IMG/VR virus record: IMGVR_UViG_3300037065_000037
Coordinates: 1-64,000 of that record
Length of the DNA: 64,000 bases
Direction: 5' to 3' (one strand)
DNA from: a virus
Part shown: in pieces, positions 48,817 through 56,782 of the stretch
How positions within the stretch are numbered: the stretch's first letter is position 1
Layout: every line of letters begins with the position of its first letter
The notes under the pieces: generated by a model
The model's database searches: none
Seen by the model: the letters and a program-made list of their open reading frames with translations, nothing else
What the model was told of the DNA's origin: nothing
Translations under genes and position numbers: made by a program

Positions 48817-49947
48817 GTGGCAAATTCAACAAGAGCCTACTATAACGAGATTGATCCTTTCGCAGCCGCCTGGTTACGAAACCTGATCGCAGCAGAACTG
48901 ATCGCAGATGGAGACGTGGATGAACGAGACATTAGAGACGTGTTCCCTATCGACCTTGCTGGGTACACCCAATGCCATTTCTTCGCCGGAATCGGCGGCT
49001 GGAGCTACGCTCTCCGTCTCGCAAGTTGGCCCAACGATGAGCCCTGCTGGACCGGCTCGTGTCCTTGCCAGCCTTTCAGCGCGGCAGGCCAAGGAGCAGG
49101 GTTTGATGACGAGCGGCACCTATGGCCTGCCTTCTTCCACCTCATCCAGCAGTGCAAGCCTCCAGTCGTCTTTGGAGAGCAAGTTGCCAGCAAGGATGGA
49201 CTCGCGTGGCTCGACCTTGTTCAAACTGACCTGGAAGCGGCGGGCTACTCCGCAGGGGCGGTCGATCTTTGCGCTGCGGGCATCGGGGCTCCGCACATCC
49301 GTCAGCGTCTATTCTGGTGTGCCGACACCTTGCACGCTCAACGGCGGTCGGTCAATGAGCATCGAGAAGATGAATGCGACCGGGAAGACACTGGACGGAC
49401 GGAAGCATACGGCGAGCTTGGAGCATGTTGCCAAGTTTTCGAGCGTGCCAACACCGATGGCCGAAGCACCAGCACAGAACGGGAACAACGAAGCCGGGAA
49501 CACAGACCTCAGCCGAAAGATTGTAGCTCTGGCCTCAGTCCCGACACCAACGTTACACGATTCAGATCGGGGAGGCCAAGCGAAACGCGCGATGGGCGAG
49601 GATCGCCACGGCAGCAACCTTCAGGACTTTGCGTTGCTCAGTTCGACGGCGACTCCCGCCGCCAGGGACTACAAGAGCAACTCATCCTCGGACGAATTTC
49701 AATCGCGGCAATGGAACCACCCGAGAGGGAAGCCTTTGTCCGCGCAGGCTACACTCGCGGATTCTGGGGAGGGTGCGACTGGTGGCATGGTCGTGACGAA
49801 AAGTTCCGGCCAATTGAACCCGGAGTACAGCCGCTGGCTACAGGGATATCCAAGCGCATGGGGAAACTGCGCGGATACGGTAATGCTATTGTCCCGCCGC
49901 TCGCGGCGGAATTCCTGAAATCCTACATGGACTGCTGCCCATCCTGA
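48817..49947 (+). CDS. C5 DNA (cytosine) methyltransferase
   Basis: 376 residues from GTG 48817. Motif I HFFAGIGGWSYAL (about 53), motif IV GSCPCQPFSAAGQG with the catalytic Cys (about 85), motif VI-like VFGEQVASKDG, motif VIII RQRLFWCAD, and motif X GYGNAIVPPLAAEFLKS. Residues about 170-300 form the target-recognition region and are unusually hydrophilic because the same DNA is read in a second frame. It would methylate phage or host DNA, masking restriction sites. It is the only plus-strand gene in the right half. Confidence 0.88.
   Translation: MANSTRAYYNEIDPFAAAWLRNLIAAELIADGDVDERDIRDVFPIDLAGYTQCHFFAGIGGWSYALRLASWPNDEPCWTGSCPCQPFSAAGQGAGFDDERHLWPAFFHLIQQCKPPVVFGEQVASKDGLAWLDLVQTDLEAAGYSAGAVDLCAAGIGAPHIRQRLFWCADTLHAQRRSVNEHREDECDREDTGRTEAYGELGACCQVFERANTDGRSTSTEREQRSREHRPQPKDCSSGLSPDTNVTRFRSGRPSETRDGRGSPRQQPSGLCVAQFDGDSRRQGLQEQLILGRISIAAMEPPEREAFVRAGYTRGFWGGCDWWHGRDEKFRPIEPGVQPLATGISKRMGKLRGYGNAIVPPLAAEFLKSYMDCCPS
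48908..49918 (+). CDS. Long overlapping frame inside the methyltransferase gene
   Basis: 336 residues in another forward frame, fully inside the methyltransferase. It is Ser/Thr/Ala-rich with three repeats of the type S-V-P-T-P (GVPTPC, SVPTPM, SVPTPT, then TATPAARDYKS) and the segment PAQNGNNEAGNTDLSRK. The end LNPEYSRWLQGYPSAWGNCA matches proteins I recall being annotated next to, or over, such methyltransferases in other phages. That recurrence suggests coding in both frames. The start could be 48908 or 48920. Function unknown. Confidence 0.5.
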   Translation: METWMNETLETCSLSTLLGTPNAISSPESAAGATLSVSQVGPTMSPAGPARVLASLSARQAKEQGLMTSGTYGLPSSTSSSSASLQSSLESKLPARMDSRGSTLFKLTWKRRATPQGRSIFALRASGLRTSVSVYSGVPTPCTLNGGRSMSIEKMNATGKTLDGRKHTASLEHVAKFSSVPTPMAEAPAQNGNNEAGNTDLSRKIVALASVPTPTLHDSDRGGQAKRAMGEDRHGSNLQDFALLSSTATPAARDYKSNSSSDEFQSRQWNHPRGKPLSAQATLADSGEGATGGMVVTKSSGQLNPEYSRWLQGYPSAWGNCADTVMLLSRRSRRNS

Positions 49948-50435
49948 TCGCTTTCATCTTCAGGATCTACTTCCTCGGCCTCAGTCAACTCTTCTGGCTC
50001 CGGCTCCGCAACGGCTCCAGCTTCCAACTCGGCCACCTCAGTGGCGTCCATCCTCAGCCACCGACCCAAGATAGTCGCCGGAGTCTCGGTCGATTCGGTC
50101 TCCGTCTCCTTGGTGTACTGCTCCAGGTTGGTGATGATGGCCGTCGCTTCCTTCAAATCAAGCGCGCCGCCCATGATCAACGTGTCCAGATTCGCCATCA
50201 GATCGTGGCGGAAAGCGGCATAGGCTGCCGTCTTGGACTTCTTCCGGTTTCTGTTGAACGTCTCACCGATCTCGCGGAACAGACGCCGGGCATCGGAGCG
50301 CTCAGTCTCGGTGGGGACCAGACGCGGAGGAACAGTGGACGCCTGGGCATCCTTCGGAATCAGCTTCGCTATGGCTTTTGGGAGTACGGCGGCAGCACCG
50401 GACGCAAGCGGCTTCGCCGACCCGCCTCCGGCCAC
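49923..50435 (-). CDS. Hypothetical protein between methyltransferase and terminase; start uncertain
   Basis: The part from about residue 15 on is clearly protein-like: SDARRLFREIGETFNRNRKK, KEATAIITNLEQYTKETETE and an acidic end. The frame is open upstream to 50882 but there reads as Gly/Arg shadow. GTG 50435 (170 residues) is the best start in this frame, with a poor ribosome-binding site. The preceding frame A (50369-50875) may be joined to it by a frameshift. Perhaps a small terminase-like protein, by position only. Confidence 0.5.
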   Translation of the reverse strand: MAGGGSAKPLASGAAAVLPKAIAKLIPKDAQASTVPPRLVPTETERSDARRLFREIGETFNRNRKKSKTAAYAAFRHDLMANLDTLIMGGALDLKEATAIITNLEQYTKETETESTETPATILGRWLRMDATEVAELEAGAVAEPEPEELTEAEEVDPEDESDQDGQQSM

Positions 50436-50875
50436 ACTCCCGGCACGCCGTCCGCGAACCCGCCCTCCGCCGCCGCCCGCTGCCGCGGACTGGGCTGGCC
50501 CGTCGGCTGCGGCGCTTGTCCCGGCCGGCTGAACGGCAGCACCCCGTCCCTCAAGGTCGTCTGCGCGCGGAGCAATCGGTCGTGCGCCGTCTGCCCCGAC
50601 TGCCGCTGATTGAACAGTTGATCCTGCCGCTCGGGCGTTAAGACGATGCGGCGCGAGCGGAAAGACGCGGACTCCGGGGAAGCCGGGATCTGGTCCGGGC
50701 CCGCCGCTGGCGTGATCTCCGGGGACAACTCTGAAGGTGGCACGGAGACTACGCCCGATGCGGGGGCCTCGGACGGGCTTGGCCGGAGCAGAGTCGCCAA
50801 GAAAGCTGCGAAGGTCGTCGCCGAGTCCGGCGTCGGAAAGGTGAGAACCAACTTGCCGCCCTGTTGCTCGATCAT
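50369..50875 (-). CDS. Hypothetical protein, possibly the 5' part of a frameshifted gene
   Basis: 168 residues. MIEQQGGKLVLTFPTPDSAT, then ESASFRSRRIVLTPERQDQL, look real, whereas the end FADGVPGVWPEAGRRSRLRP looks less so. TAGGAGAG lies 13 bases before this ATG, and closer to an ATG in another frame at 50882. Either a separate gene overlapping the next or one gene split by a frameshift near 50380-50450. Confidence 0.45.
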   Translation of the reverse strand: MIEQQGGKLVLTFPTPDSATTFAAFLATLLRPSPSEAPASGVVSVPPSELSPEITPAAGPDQIPASPESASFRSRRIVLTPERQDQLFNQRQSGQTAHDRLLRAQTTLRDGVLPFSRPGQAPQPTGQPSPRQRAAAEGGFADGVPGVWPEAGRRSRLRPVLPPYSQKP

Positions 50876-50897
50876 TTTGCATCCTGCTCTCCTAAAT

Positions 50898-52625
50898 TCA
50901 TTCCAAATGGTTTCTCTTTGACTTCTTCTTCCCGTATGCTTCCAGCTTGCGAAGATGGTCGTTTCCACTGGTCAGCAGCATCCCGCTCCCCGTCACGCTG
51001 GGGTCACGCAACCATTGGGGCATCTTCCCACGCTCCAGCGAGAACCCAGCCTGCTCGATCTCTTCCTTGGTCAGCATGATGTTGCGAGGAGCGACCGGAT
51101 GACAGGGCGTAGGGTGATTCTGCTCCTTGGCGATCCAAGCAAGCAGGATAGCCATCAAAAGGTCATCGTGGCCAACCGAAACTGTCCACCGCCATCCCAT
51201 CTCCATCTTGGCTTTTTTCATCTGACTGATAAGCGTCTTATCCTTGGGAACAACTTCCTTGCGATGCAACGACGTACGAAACAGTGAAAACATCATCCGG
51301 CGGAAACGATCGCTGGTCTCGAAGCCGTAAGCCTGGCCGCGCTTCGATCTGTCCGCACGGTCGTCGCGGCCTTTCCAAAGGTACTGGTTGGGATAGTAGA
51401 GCCGATCGCGCAATTCCCGCATGGTCACGTAGCCAATGTTGTTCAGCTCAACATTGAGCATGGCCGAGTTGAAATAGTAGCCCAACGCGGCAGCAATCCC
51501 AGACAGCTCCTCGGGCGAGACACGGGCCATATACGTCGCAGCCACATTGCCTGTCTCCGCGTTCACGCAGCCCAACGCGGCGTAGTCACCGGGGGCCAAA
51601 GTGGATTCCTCACCACGCGCCGAGTCCACGCCGATGAAGTAGTGGTGTTTAGGCTGAGGCGTTTCGTACAAGCAGAGAGGCCCCTCAATAGACTTCCTGA
51701 TCTCACCGTGCTTCTGATCAGGGGTCAGGACACAATTGCCACGCCAAGGGATTGGCGTCTTTGAATTCTCAGCGAATTGCATCTCCTCAATGGTGAAAGC
51801 GGGGTTGCCTGTAGCAACAAAGGCTTCCTCGGGAGTTGCCGGCATCTCAGCTCGCCATTTTTCAATGATTCCTTCGCAGCGCGTCGAGAGGGTCTCTCTG
51901 AACCAAGCTATCTGTGACTTAGTTATTTTTACTTTCTTTCCCGTCTTCCAATGCTTGATGTCATTCATCAAGTAGCGTTCGTACTCATCCCGTGGCGCGT
52001 CAAGCGCAAACTCTTCCGGGAGCTGATACGCCGGATCATCCCACCACGGCAGAAAAATAGGGAGGAACTCGTTGTCACCCGCAACTGCTGCTTCCCACGC
52101 TTGATAATACGCTTCGCCTGGGCCTTCCATCCCGTTGGCCGTTGTTTCTATAAGCACTATGTTGTTTGGATCTTTACTTACCGTGTTCATGAGTGACGTG
52201 AACGCGCCATCGTATGGGTAAAAGGCTGCTTCCGTAAGATGGAGACAACTTGAAGTCAGTCCTCTCTGACCGTGAACAGTCGCCGCCGTGTGGTGGGTGA
52301 ACTGAGAATCCGGTCCGTCACTGTGAGGCCAAATCAACGTCTTCTTAGTCGGCTTCGGCGCGCCCGGATAAAGATCACGGCAATCCTCTCGAAACTCGCA
52401 AGCCATGGCAAAGTTCGCAGCGGCAACTTCCGAATTTTGCGCGATGCAACGTGCGAGGGAACCCGGATGAGCTATGCAGTGCGCTTGGCCAAGAGCTGTC
52501 GCAAGAGTGGAAATTCCCAATCTGCGTGCTTTAAGAAAGCAGATGAAGAGTCTTCTCCTACGTGCAAGATGCGCCTTGGCTAATTCAAAAATCTCAGCCT
52601 GCTGTGGCCGAAGCACGAAAGGCAC
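50898..52625 (-). CDS. Large terminase subunit (ATPase-nuclease)
   Basis: 575 residues from GTG 52625. ATPase: Walker A-like FLKARRLGIST (about 30), Walker B/Glu LHLTEAAFY (about 127), coupling motif IETTANG. Nuclease: IGVDSARGEE (about 325), VELNN, and GHDDLLMAI near 503. It cuts and packages DNA through the portal. The frame remains open 96 bases upstream and reads DFPTPLDLNHVTRFFERLNI, which looks like true terminase N-terminus, but no ATG/GTG/TTG is available there; see findings. Confidence 0.88.
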   Translation of the reverse strand: MPFVLRPQQAEIFELAKAHLARRRRLFICFLKARRLGISTLATALGQAHCIAHPGSLARCIAQNSEVAAANFAMACEFREDCRDLYPGAPKPTKKTLIWPHSDGPDSQFTHHTAATVHGQRGLTSSCLHLTEAAFYPYDGAFTSLMNTVSKDPNNIVLIETTANGMEGPGEAYYQAWEAAVAGDNEFLPIFLPWWDDPAYQLPEEFALDAPRDEYERYLMNDIKHWKTGKKVKITKSQIAWFRETLSTRCEGIIEKWRAEMPATPEEAFVATGNPAFTIEEMQFAENSKTPIPWRGNCVLTPDQKHGEIRKSIEGPLCLYETPQPKHHYFIGVDSARGEESTLAPGDYAALGCVNAETGNVAATYMARVSPEELSGIAAALGYYFNSAMLNVELNNIGYVTMRELRDRLYYPNQYLWKGRDDRADRSKRGQAYGFETSDRFRRMMFSLFRTSLHRKEVVPKDKTLISQMKKAKMEMGWRWTVSVGHDDLLMAILLAWIAKEQNHPTPCHPVAPRNIMLTKEEIEQAGFSLERGKMPQWLRDPSVTGSGMLLTSGNDHLRKLEAYGKKKSKRNHLE

Positions 52626-52720
52626 CTGCGTACCTTCGTCGCGATCACGAATGTTTAGTCGCTCGAAGAAACGAGTTACGTGATTAAGATCAAGAGGCGT
52701 GGGGAAATCTCCTAATTTTA

Positions 52721-53152
52721 TTACCTATGTTCTTGCAGCGCCAACGAAAATTTCTGCCTACGGACTATCCTTGGAAACTGCTCGCAAGCGTAGCTAAACG
52801 CTGCCTTAGGCTCAGGATAGCCGAACCCACGAACGTAGAAACCTGAGTTACAAGCACCCCGTCTATCAACTGACCGATCCCACCAATAGAAAGCATACCA
52901 AAAAGCATCTGCCCCGCCACAAGTCCAAAATACGCGTCCATCAGGAATGTCAGGAACCTTGCCGTTCGCAAGCAAAAGTCCATCCATGGCCGTCTCATCC
53001 CAAGGAAGGTCAACAGGCCTGTGGTGATCCTGCCAGATTGTTCTCCCGTCAATGCCGTGCAAGTAGTGTCCTGGTTGATCCCAACAGCCAAAGTAAAGCG
53101 CTAGCTTACCAAGCAACTTGCCATTCTCGACTGCTTGTTCCAGAGTTTTCAC
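52721..53152 (-). CDS. Conserved hypothetical phage protein
   Basis: 143 residues. LYFGCWDQPGHYLHGIDGRT, then WYAFYWWDRSVDRRGACNSG and FYVRGF are Trp/Tyr-rich. I recall this family from other phages as an early protein without known function. It ends just before the terminase. Confidence 0.7.
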   Translation of the reverse strand: MKTLEQAVENGKLLGKLALYFGCWDQPGHYLHGIDGRTIWQDHHRPVDLPWDETAMDGLLLANGKVPDIPDGRVFWTCGGADAFWYAFYWWDRSVDRRGACNSGFYVRGFGYPEPKAAFSYACEQFPRIVRRQKFSLALQEHR

Positions 53153-53466
53153 TGCACCCTTTTCAGTGCTGGCGCATTCAAATCAGTGATGATCCGGCTG
53201 ACCGAGTCCGTCACCTTCGCCCGCTCCGCCGCAGCCTGATCGATCACACTTAACGCCTCAATCAGATCTTGCCTCGTGGCTTTCTCCAGCCCGCCCCGAA
53301 CAAGCAGAACCGGATTAGCGTAAGGCGTGAAGCCCACACCCTGGTTGGTCATCTGGAGAAAGGTATCCATGTCCCGCTCATCGCGAACGATCAGCAAGTC
53401 ATTGGGCTGGAGGGACAGCTTGGCAACGCGGGACTGCATCTTGGCAAATCGATCAGATTCAGACAT
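53149..53466 (-). CDS. Small hypothetical protein
   Basis: 105 residues. LQPNDLLIVRDERDMDTFLQ and ATRQDLIEALSVIDQAAAER are helical. The gene overlaps both neighbours by four to eight bases, typical of this operon. No family recognised. Confidence 0.6.
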   Translation of the reverse strand: MSESDRFAKMQSRVAKLSLQPNDLLIVRDERDMDTFLQMTNQGVGFTPYANPVLLVRGGLEKATRQDLIEALSVIDQAAAERAKVTDSVSRIITDLNAPALKRVQ

Positions 53467-53779
53467 TACGCTTACTCCGTTTCCGAGTTATAATTTCCAG
53501 CCCAGTTGAAGGCTTCGGCCTGAGCACGCTTCCTATGCGCGCCTCACAAGGAATGACCACATAGGCTTGTCCATCAACATAAAAGTGAAGCGCCTTGTCA
53601 GGATCTACGGTGGGCAAACGGTGATTCATATGCTTCCACTTGGCGTGTGAAATCAGCACGGCCACAGTATCTTTCCCATAAGTCATAAACACTGGACCGC
53701 CGTCAAGAACAATACCGGCAACTTCTCCCGGGCTAACCTTTCCCCATCTCTCATAAGGAAGACGCGGCGTTTTGCTCAC
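53459..53779 (-). CDS. Small hypothetical protein
   Basis: 106 residues. VSPGEVAGIVLDGGPVFMTY and FYVDGQAYVVIPCEARIGSV suggest a small beta-rich fold. ATGA coupling on its left and right. No recognised family. Confidence 0.6.
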   Translation of the reverse strand: MSKTPRLPYERWGKVSPGEVAGIVLDGGPVFMTYGKDTVAVLISHAKWKHMNHRLPTVDPDKALHFYVDGQAYVVIPCEARIGSVLRPKPSTGLEIITRKRSKRNV

Positions 53780-54420
53780 AGAATATCCCCCTGCTCCTGC
53801 CCGTCAAACCGCAATTTGTTACGCTCCTCAGGGGGAAGCATCTTGTCGCGGTTGCGCTTGCGAATGCACTGCGGGCCACAGTAGCGATAAGGCATAGGCA
53901 CCCCAGTCTCAGAATCGACCTCGCTTCCCATCATCAAGAACTGACTCTTGTGGGCCTCTTCCAGAGTCTTTCCGCAACCGGAACACCTCTCCTGGCTCCC
54001 ATCGTCTATTCTGCCCTGCAAAGTCTCGGCCGCCAGATCGCACTGATGGCGCATCTTGGCCAGTTCCTCCAGCCCGCTCTGGACCGAAATCGAGCGAAAA
54101 TACTTCCTGACTTCCAGCTCCGTGGCCGAGAGAGACAGCCACGCGGCAGTCGTCGCGGCGCGCGTGGCGGAGTATGGGTCACGAGGGTTGACCTTCGCAG
54201 AGGCAGGGCTACCATGGCCTTGATTAGCATCGGAAGCCGGGTCGTTGTGGTTCATGGCTTCAAGATCGGCGACCAAAGCCTCTGCCACGTCCGCCTCGAC
54301 GCGCTGAGCCTCAAGGGGAGAGGCGTACTGACGGGTGGGGACGGGCTTGACTGCGTGCGCTGGACTGGCGCCTATTCCCTGCGTGGGCTGGCCGGTGTGA
54401 ACTGCTGCAAGACGAGACAT
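53776..54420 (-). CDS. Hypothetical protein with C-terminal zinc finger
   Basis: 214 residues. The N-terminal half is Ala/Pro/Asp-rich; the end has CSGCGKTLEEAHKSQFLM ... YRYCGPQCIRKRNR, two Cys pairs of a treble-clef-like finger. It may bind nucleic acid or protein. AAAGGAAACTC precedes the ATG. Confidence 0.6.
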   Translation of the reverse strand: MSRLAAVHTGQPTQGIGASPAHAVKPVPTRQYASPLEAQRVEADVAEALVADLEAMNHNDPASDANQGHGSPASAKVNPRDPYSATRAATTAAWLSLSATELEVRKYFRSISVQSGLEELAKMRHQCDLAAETLQGRIDDGSQERCSGCGKTLEEAHKSQFLMMGSEVDSETGVPMPYRYCGPQCIRKRNRDKMLPPEERNKLRFDGQEQGDIL

Positions 54421-54489
54421 TGAGTTTCCTTTCGGTGATTGATGACTGACTAGACTACTAACAAACTGACACGACTCTACTAACTCCGT

Positions 54490-54948
54490 TTACTCGATAA
54501 CTTTCACTTGATTTTTGAGTAGCTCAACCGTGTTTTCAAACGCCTTCTGAAGAACTTCAGGCTTGATGTTGAGCGGATAAACAGAGCCTGAACGCGCCAT
54601 ACCAGCCATAACGCAATCGGCGATCATCTCCAATACGTCGATCAAGTTTACATCAGTAGGAACGCCATCCTCCTCAATGAGGTGATGACGATTGATCTTA
54701 CGATGCTTATCCCACCAAGAGTGCTCCTTAAAGCCTGTGAGAAAATCAGCGTGGAACCCATCAATGTCACTGATCTTATCGAAATCATGAGTAGAAGCCG
54801 CAGAACCGAGCATCTGGGCAAACAGCATCATCGCGCTTTCGACGTCAGAGATGTGATGCTCACTGCTTGTGGTTAACGTCTCTTTACTCACCTTCGAGAA
54901 GTCGCAAGTTCGAGTATCCGCTGTCGGACTCTTCTTGATTTGGATCAT
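54490..54948 (-). CDS. Conserved phage protein, HD-like helical fold
   Basis: 152 residues from ATG 54948 (GGAGG upstream). HISDVESAMMLFAQMLGSAA, THDFDKISDI, KEHSWWDKHRKINRHHL and VNLIDVLEMIADCVMAG give the H/D spacing of a family widespread in phages, possibly with a metal site. Function not established. Confidence 0.65.
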   Translation of the reverse strand: MIQIKKSPTADTRTCDFSKVSKETLTTSSEHHISDVESAMMLFAQMLGSAASTHDFDKISDIDGFHADFLTGFKEHSWWDKHRKINRHHLIEEDGVPTDVNLIDVLEMIADCVMAGMARSGSVYPLNIKPEVLQKAFENTVELLKNQVKVIE

Positions 54949-54949
54949 G

Positions 54950-55012
54950 CTAATACGCCTCCTGCTCACGCTGAGCAGATTCCTCTGGCAACAGCGGCGA
55001 GCTATCTACCAA
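54950..55012 (-). pseudogene. Relic of a duplicated gene end
   Basis: Frame VDSSPLLPEESAQREQEAY then TAG, which is nearly the end of the gene at 55326 (APLSPEESQQRETEAY). Only a TTG could start it and no ribosome-binding site is visible. It is likely a leftover of a duplicated 3' end. Confidence 0.45.
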
Positions 55013-55024
55013 ACAAGTCTCACA

Positions 55025-55285
55025 CTACTTGGCTACGCGCTCTTCCTTCACCGCGGATACCAGCCCTTTGATGGGAATGATCGCCTGCACCAACGGCTCT
55101 TTGATAATGACGCTGCTATTGCCCTCACCCTCAAATACCGCCTTATTTAAAACGACAATCAATCCCTTCTCCAGCATGTCCTGATCTATATACGAGGACG
55201 GCATGTCCAAAACCTGTGCGACGTACTCGCCCTTACTATCGAGCATATCGTATGTGAACTTCCAACGATTGCCTATGTCGATCAT
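55025..55285 (-). CDS. Small hypothetical protein
   Basis: 86 residues from ATG 55285 with AAGGAGGT upstream. MIDIGNRWKFTYDMLDSKGE and KGLIVVLNKAVFEGEGNSSV suggest a compact alpha/beta protein. The upstream open frame is the end of the neighbouring gene. Function unknown. Confidence 0.65.
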   Translation of the reverse strand: MIDIGNRWKFTYDMLDSKGEYVAQVLDMPSSYIDQDMLEKGLIVVLNKAVFEGEGNSSVIIKEPLVQAIIPIKGLVSAVKEERVAK

Positions 55286-55325
55286 GCTCAAACCTCCTTT
55301 TCTGGTTAAGGCAGAATTGCCATCA

Positions 55326-55883
55326 CTAATACGCTTCCGTTTCCCTTTGTTGGCTTTCTTCTGGACTAAGCGGCGCGCGCGGGTCGCCATACAAATGCAG
55401 CATCAACTCGCTCCCGTGCGCCACCCGAGTCCAGTACGCTTCCTCGGTCCTGAACTCTTCCCGGCTAGCGATGTGATCGTCCATCTGTGGGCAAAGTTTG
55501 CCGCCAACTGCCATTTGGATGTGAAGATCACCGTCAGCTAGATGCTCGTACCGCACCAGCTCGTACTTGCCGTCGCGAGAGCGGCGCGCGGCCGCGTCCC
55601 AACCGATCGTGTCCGGTTGCCGGGGGGCAAAGTGCGGCTGACGGATCGGCGGCGGCGCATTCAGCAGGCCACCCGAGGCCGCCAACGCACGATGAACCTC
55701 GCGCTTGTAAAACTGATCGGTCATTACCCGCACGGAAAGTTTGTGGTTCACATCCCGGCAAGCCTGACAACCAAACACATGCGCGTGATCCTTGGTCTGA
55801 AGATAAATCATCCGGCGAGGGAACCCCGCCGGATGCTGCGGATTATCGCAGAGGGGAAGGGCGGATTCAGAGATAGTAGACAT
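55326..55883 (-). CDS. Hypothetical protein with N-terminal Cys pairs
   Basis: 185 residues from ATG 55883. Early LCDNPQHPAGFPRRM and FGCQACRDV may bind zinc. The middle DTIGWDAAARRSRDGKYELV is followed by an acidic end PEESQQRETEAY, also found as a relic at 54950. The frame is open upstream through a repeat but the start there has no support. Confidence 0.6.
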   Translation of the reverse strand: MSTISESALPLCDNPQHPAGFPRRMIYLQTKDHAHVFGCQACRDVNHKLSVRVMTDQFYKREVHRALAASGGLLNAPPPIRQPHFAPRQPDTIGWDAAARRSRDGKYELVRYEHLADGDLHIQMAVGGKLCPQMDDHIASREEFRTEEAYWTRVAHGSELMLHLYGDPRAPLSPEESQQRETEAY

Positions 55884-55918
55884 TCGGGGGGTGATGCCTC
55901 CACTAATTCGTTCGCAAT

Positions 55919-56410
55919 TTATCCTAACACGCCAGCATTGTGACCCAGACCAAATGCCGCTGACACGGACTGAACCAACGATCCCAAACCAGATTCCGCC
56001 GGATGAGCCTGGGCCAACGATCCCAAACCAGATTCCGCCGGATGAGCCTGGGCCAACGATCCCAAACCAGATTCCGCCGGATGAGCCTGGGCCAACGATC
56101 CCAAACCAGATTCCGCCGGATGAGCCTGGGCCAACAAAGACAAATACCCAAGCATAGCTCCGGAATTTACCAACATACAGCTTCCCGGAACCAGCGCCAT
56201 CACCTGAGCCTGAGCTTCCTCTGGCATCTGATCCAGCTCCATCCGAGCAATCCCGGTCAGCTTCCATTCAAGACCGACGACGTTACAGTCAGGAAAGAAG
56301 TTCCGCGCGTAGCAAACTACGGTGCGATCCCACGCTGGATGACGAAACACGCATAGAAGAGAGCGTGGCGCAGGGCGGTAAACGTAATTTGTCCAGTCAA
56401 TTCCGATCAT
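55919..56410 (-). CDS. Hypothetical protein with 13-residue tandem repeats
   Basis: 163 residues from ATG 56410. The N-terminus MIGIDWTNYVYRPAPRSLLC is shared with the 60-residue gene at 56740. After a middle part with CNVVGLEWKLTGIARMELDQ, four perfect copies and one worn copy of SLAQAHPAESGLG form the C-terminus. The repeats suggest recent expansion. Function unknown. Confidence 0.65.
   Translation of the reverse strand: MIGIDWTNYVYRPAPRSLLCVFRHPAWDRTVVCYARNFFPDCNVVGLEWKLTGIARMELDQMPEEAQAQVMALVPGSCMLVNSGAMLGYLSLLAQAHPAESGLGSLAQAHPAESGLGSLAQAHPAESGLGSLAQAHPAESGLGSLVQSVSAAFGLGHNAGVLG
55975..56130 (-). repeat. Four perfect 39-bp tandem repeats
   Basis: Units at 55975-56013, 56014-56052, 56053-56091 and 56092-56130 are identical; a diverged unit adjoins on the left. 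Thirty-nine b is a multiple of three, so the frame is kept. There are no spacers. Confidence 0.9.
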
Positions 56411-56430
56411 CGTAAACCCTCTCCACAAGC

Positions 56431-56727
56431 CTAAGTGTGCCCGCATTTAGAATCAGGAGTCTGGATCAGGCTAGGCTCCGCGGCTGTCACAGTCAGCGGC
56501 ATTCCATGCTCGCTGCAAACCGATTGTAGTCTCGCAGCAACGCTTTTGAGAAGCACGCTCTCCGCTCCCTCAATAGAAATCAGCTTAGCCTGAGCACAAT
56601 CAGCAACGCTAGTCCGATGCCCTATAAACGCAGCCTTTATTTCCTCAGGAGTCTCGAGCCACGAAGGCATGGTCCAATCGCACAAGCTACACTTCTGAGT
56701 ACGAACTCGCAATTCTCCCAGTTTCAT
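56431..56727 (-). CDS. Small hypothetical protein with Cys pair
   Basis: 98 residues, MKLGELRVRTQKCSLCDWTM with a CxxC, then helices (TPEEIKAAFIGHRTSVADCA). The CDW near the start and SKCGHT at the end could form a metal site. No family recognised. Confidence 0.6.
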   Translation of the reverse strand: MKLGELRVRTQKCSLCDWTMPSWLETPEEIKAAFIGHRTSVADCAQAKLISIEGAESVLLKSVAARLQSVCSEHGMPLTVTAAEPSLIQTPDSKCGHT

Positions 56728-56739
56728 CTCTTATCTCCC

Positions 56740-56782
56740 TTACCGAAACTTCGGACTGCGGGCGAACGCCTGAACCTGCCCG
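56740..56782 (-). repeat. 43-bp gene-end repeat, copy 1
   Basis: 38 of 43 bases identical to 57086-57128; encodes the shared C-terminus QVQAFARSPKFR and the stop codon. Confidence 0.8.

Noticed and set aside
50377-50390. Classical -1 slippery heptamer at the end of frame A
   Set aside because: CCCAAAAG is present, but in the reading frame of A it does not give an X XXY YYZ arrangement for a shift into B.
55975-56130. CRISPR-like array
   Set aside because: The 39-bp units are contiguous without spacers and stay in frame inside a gene.
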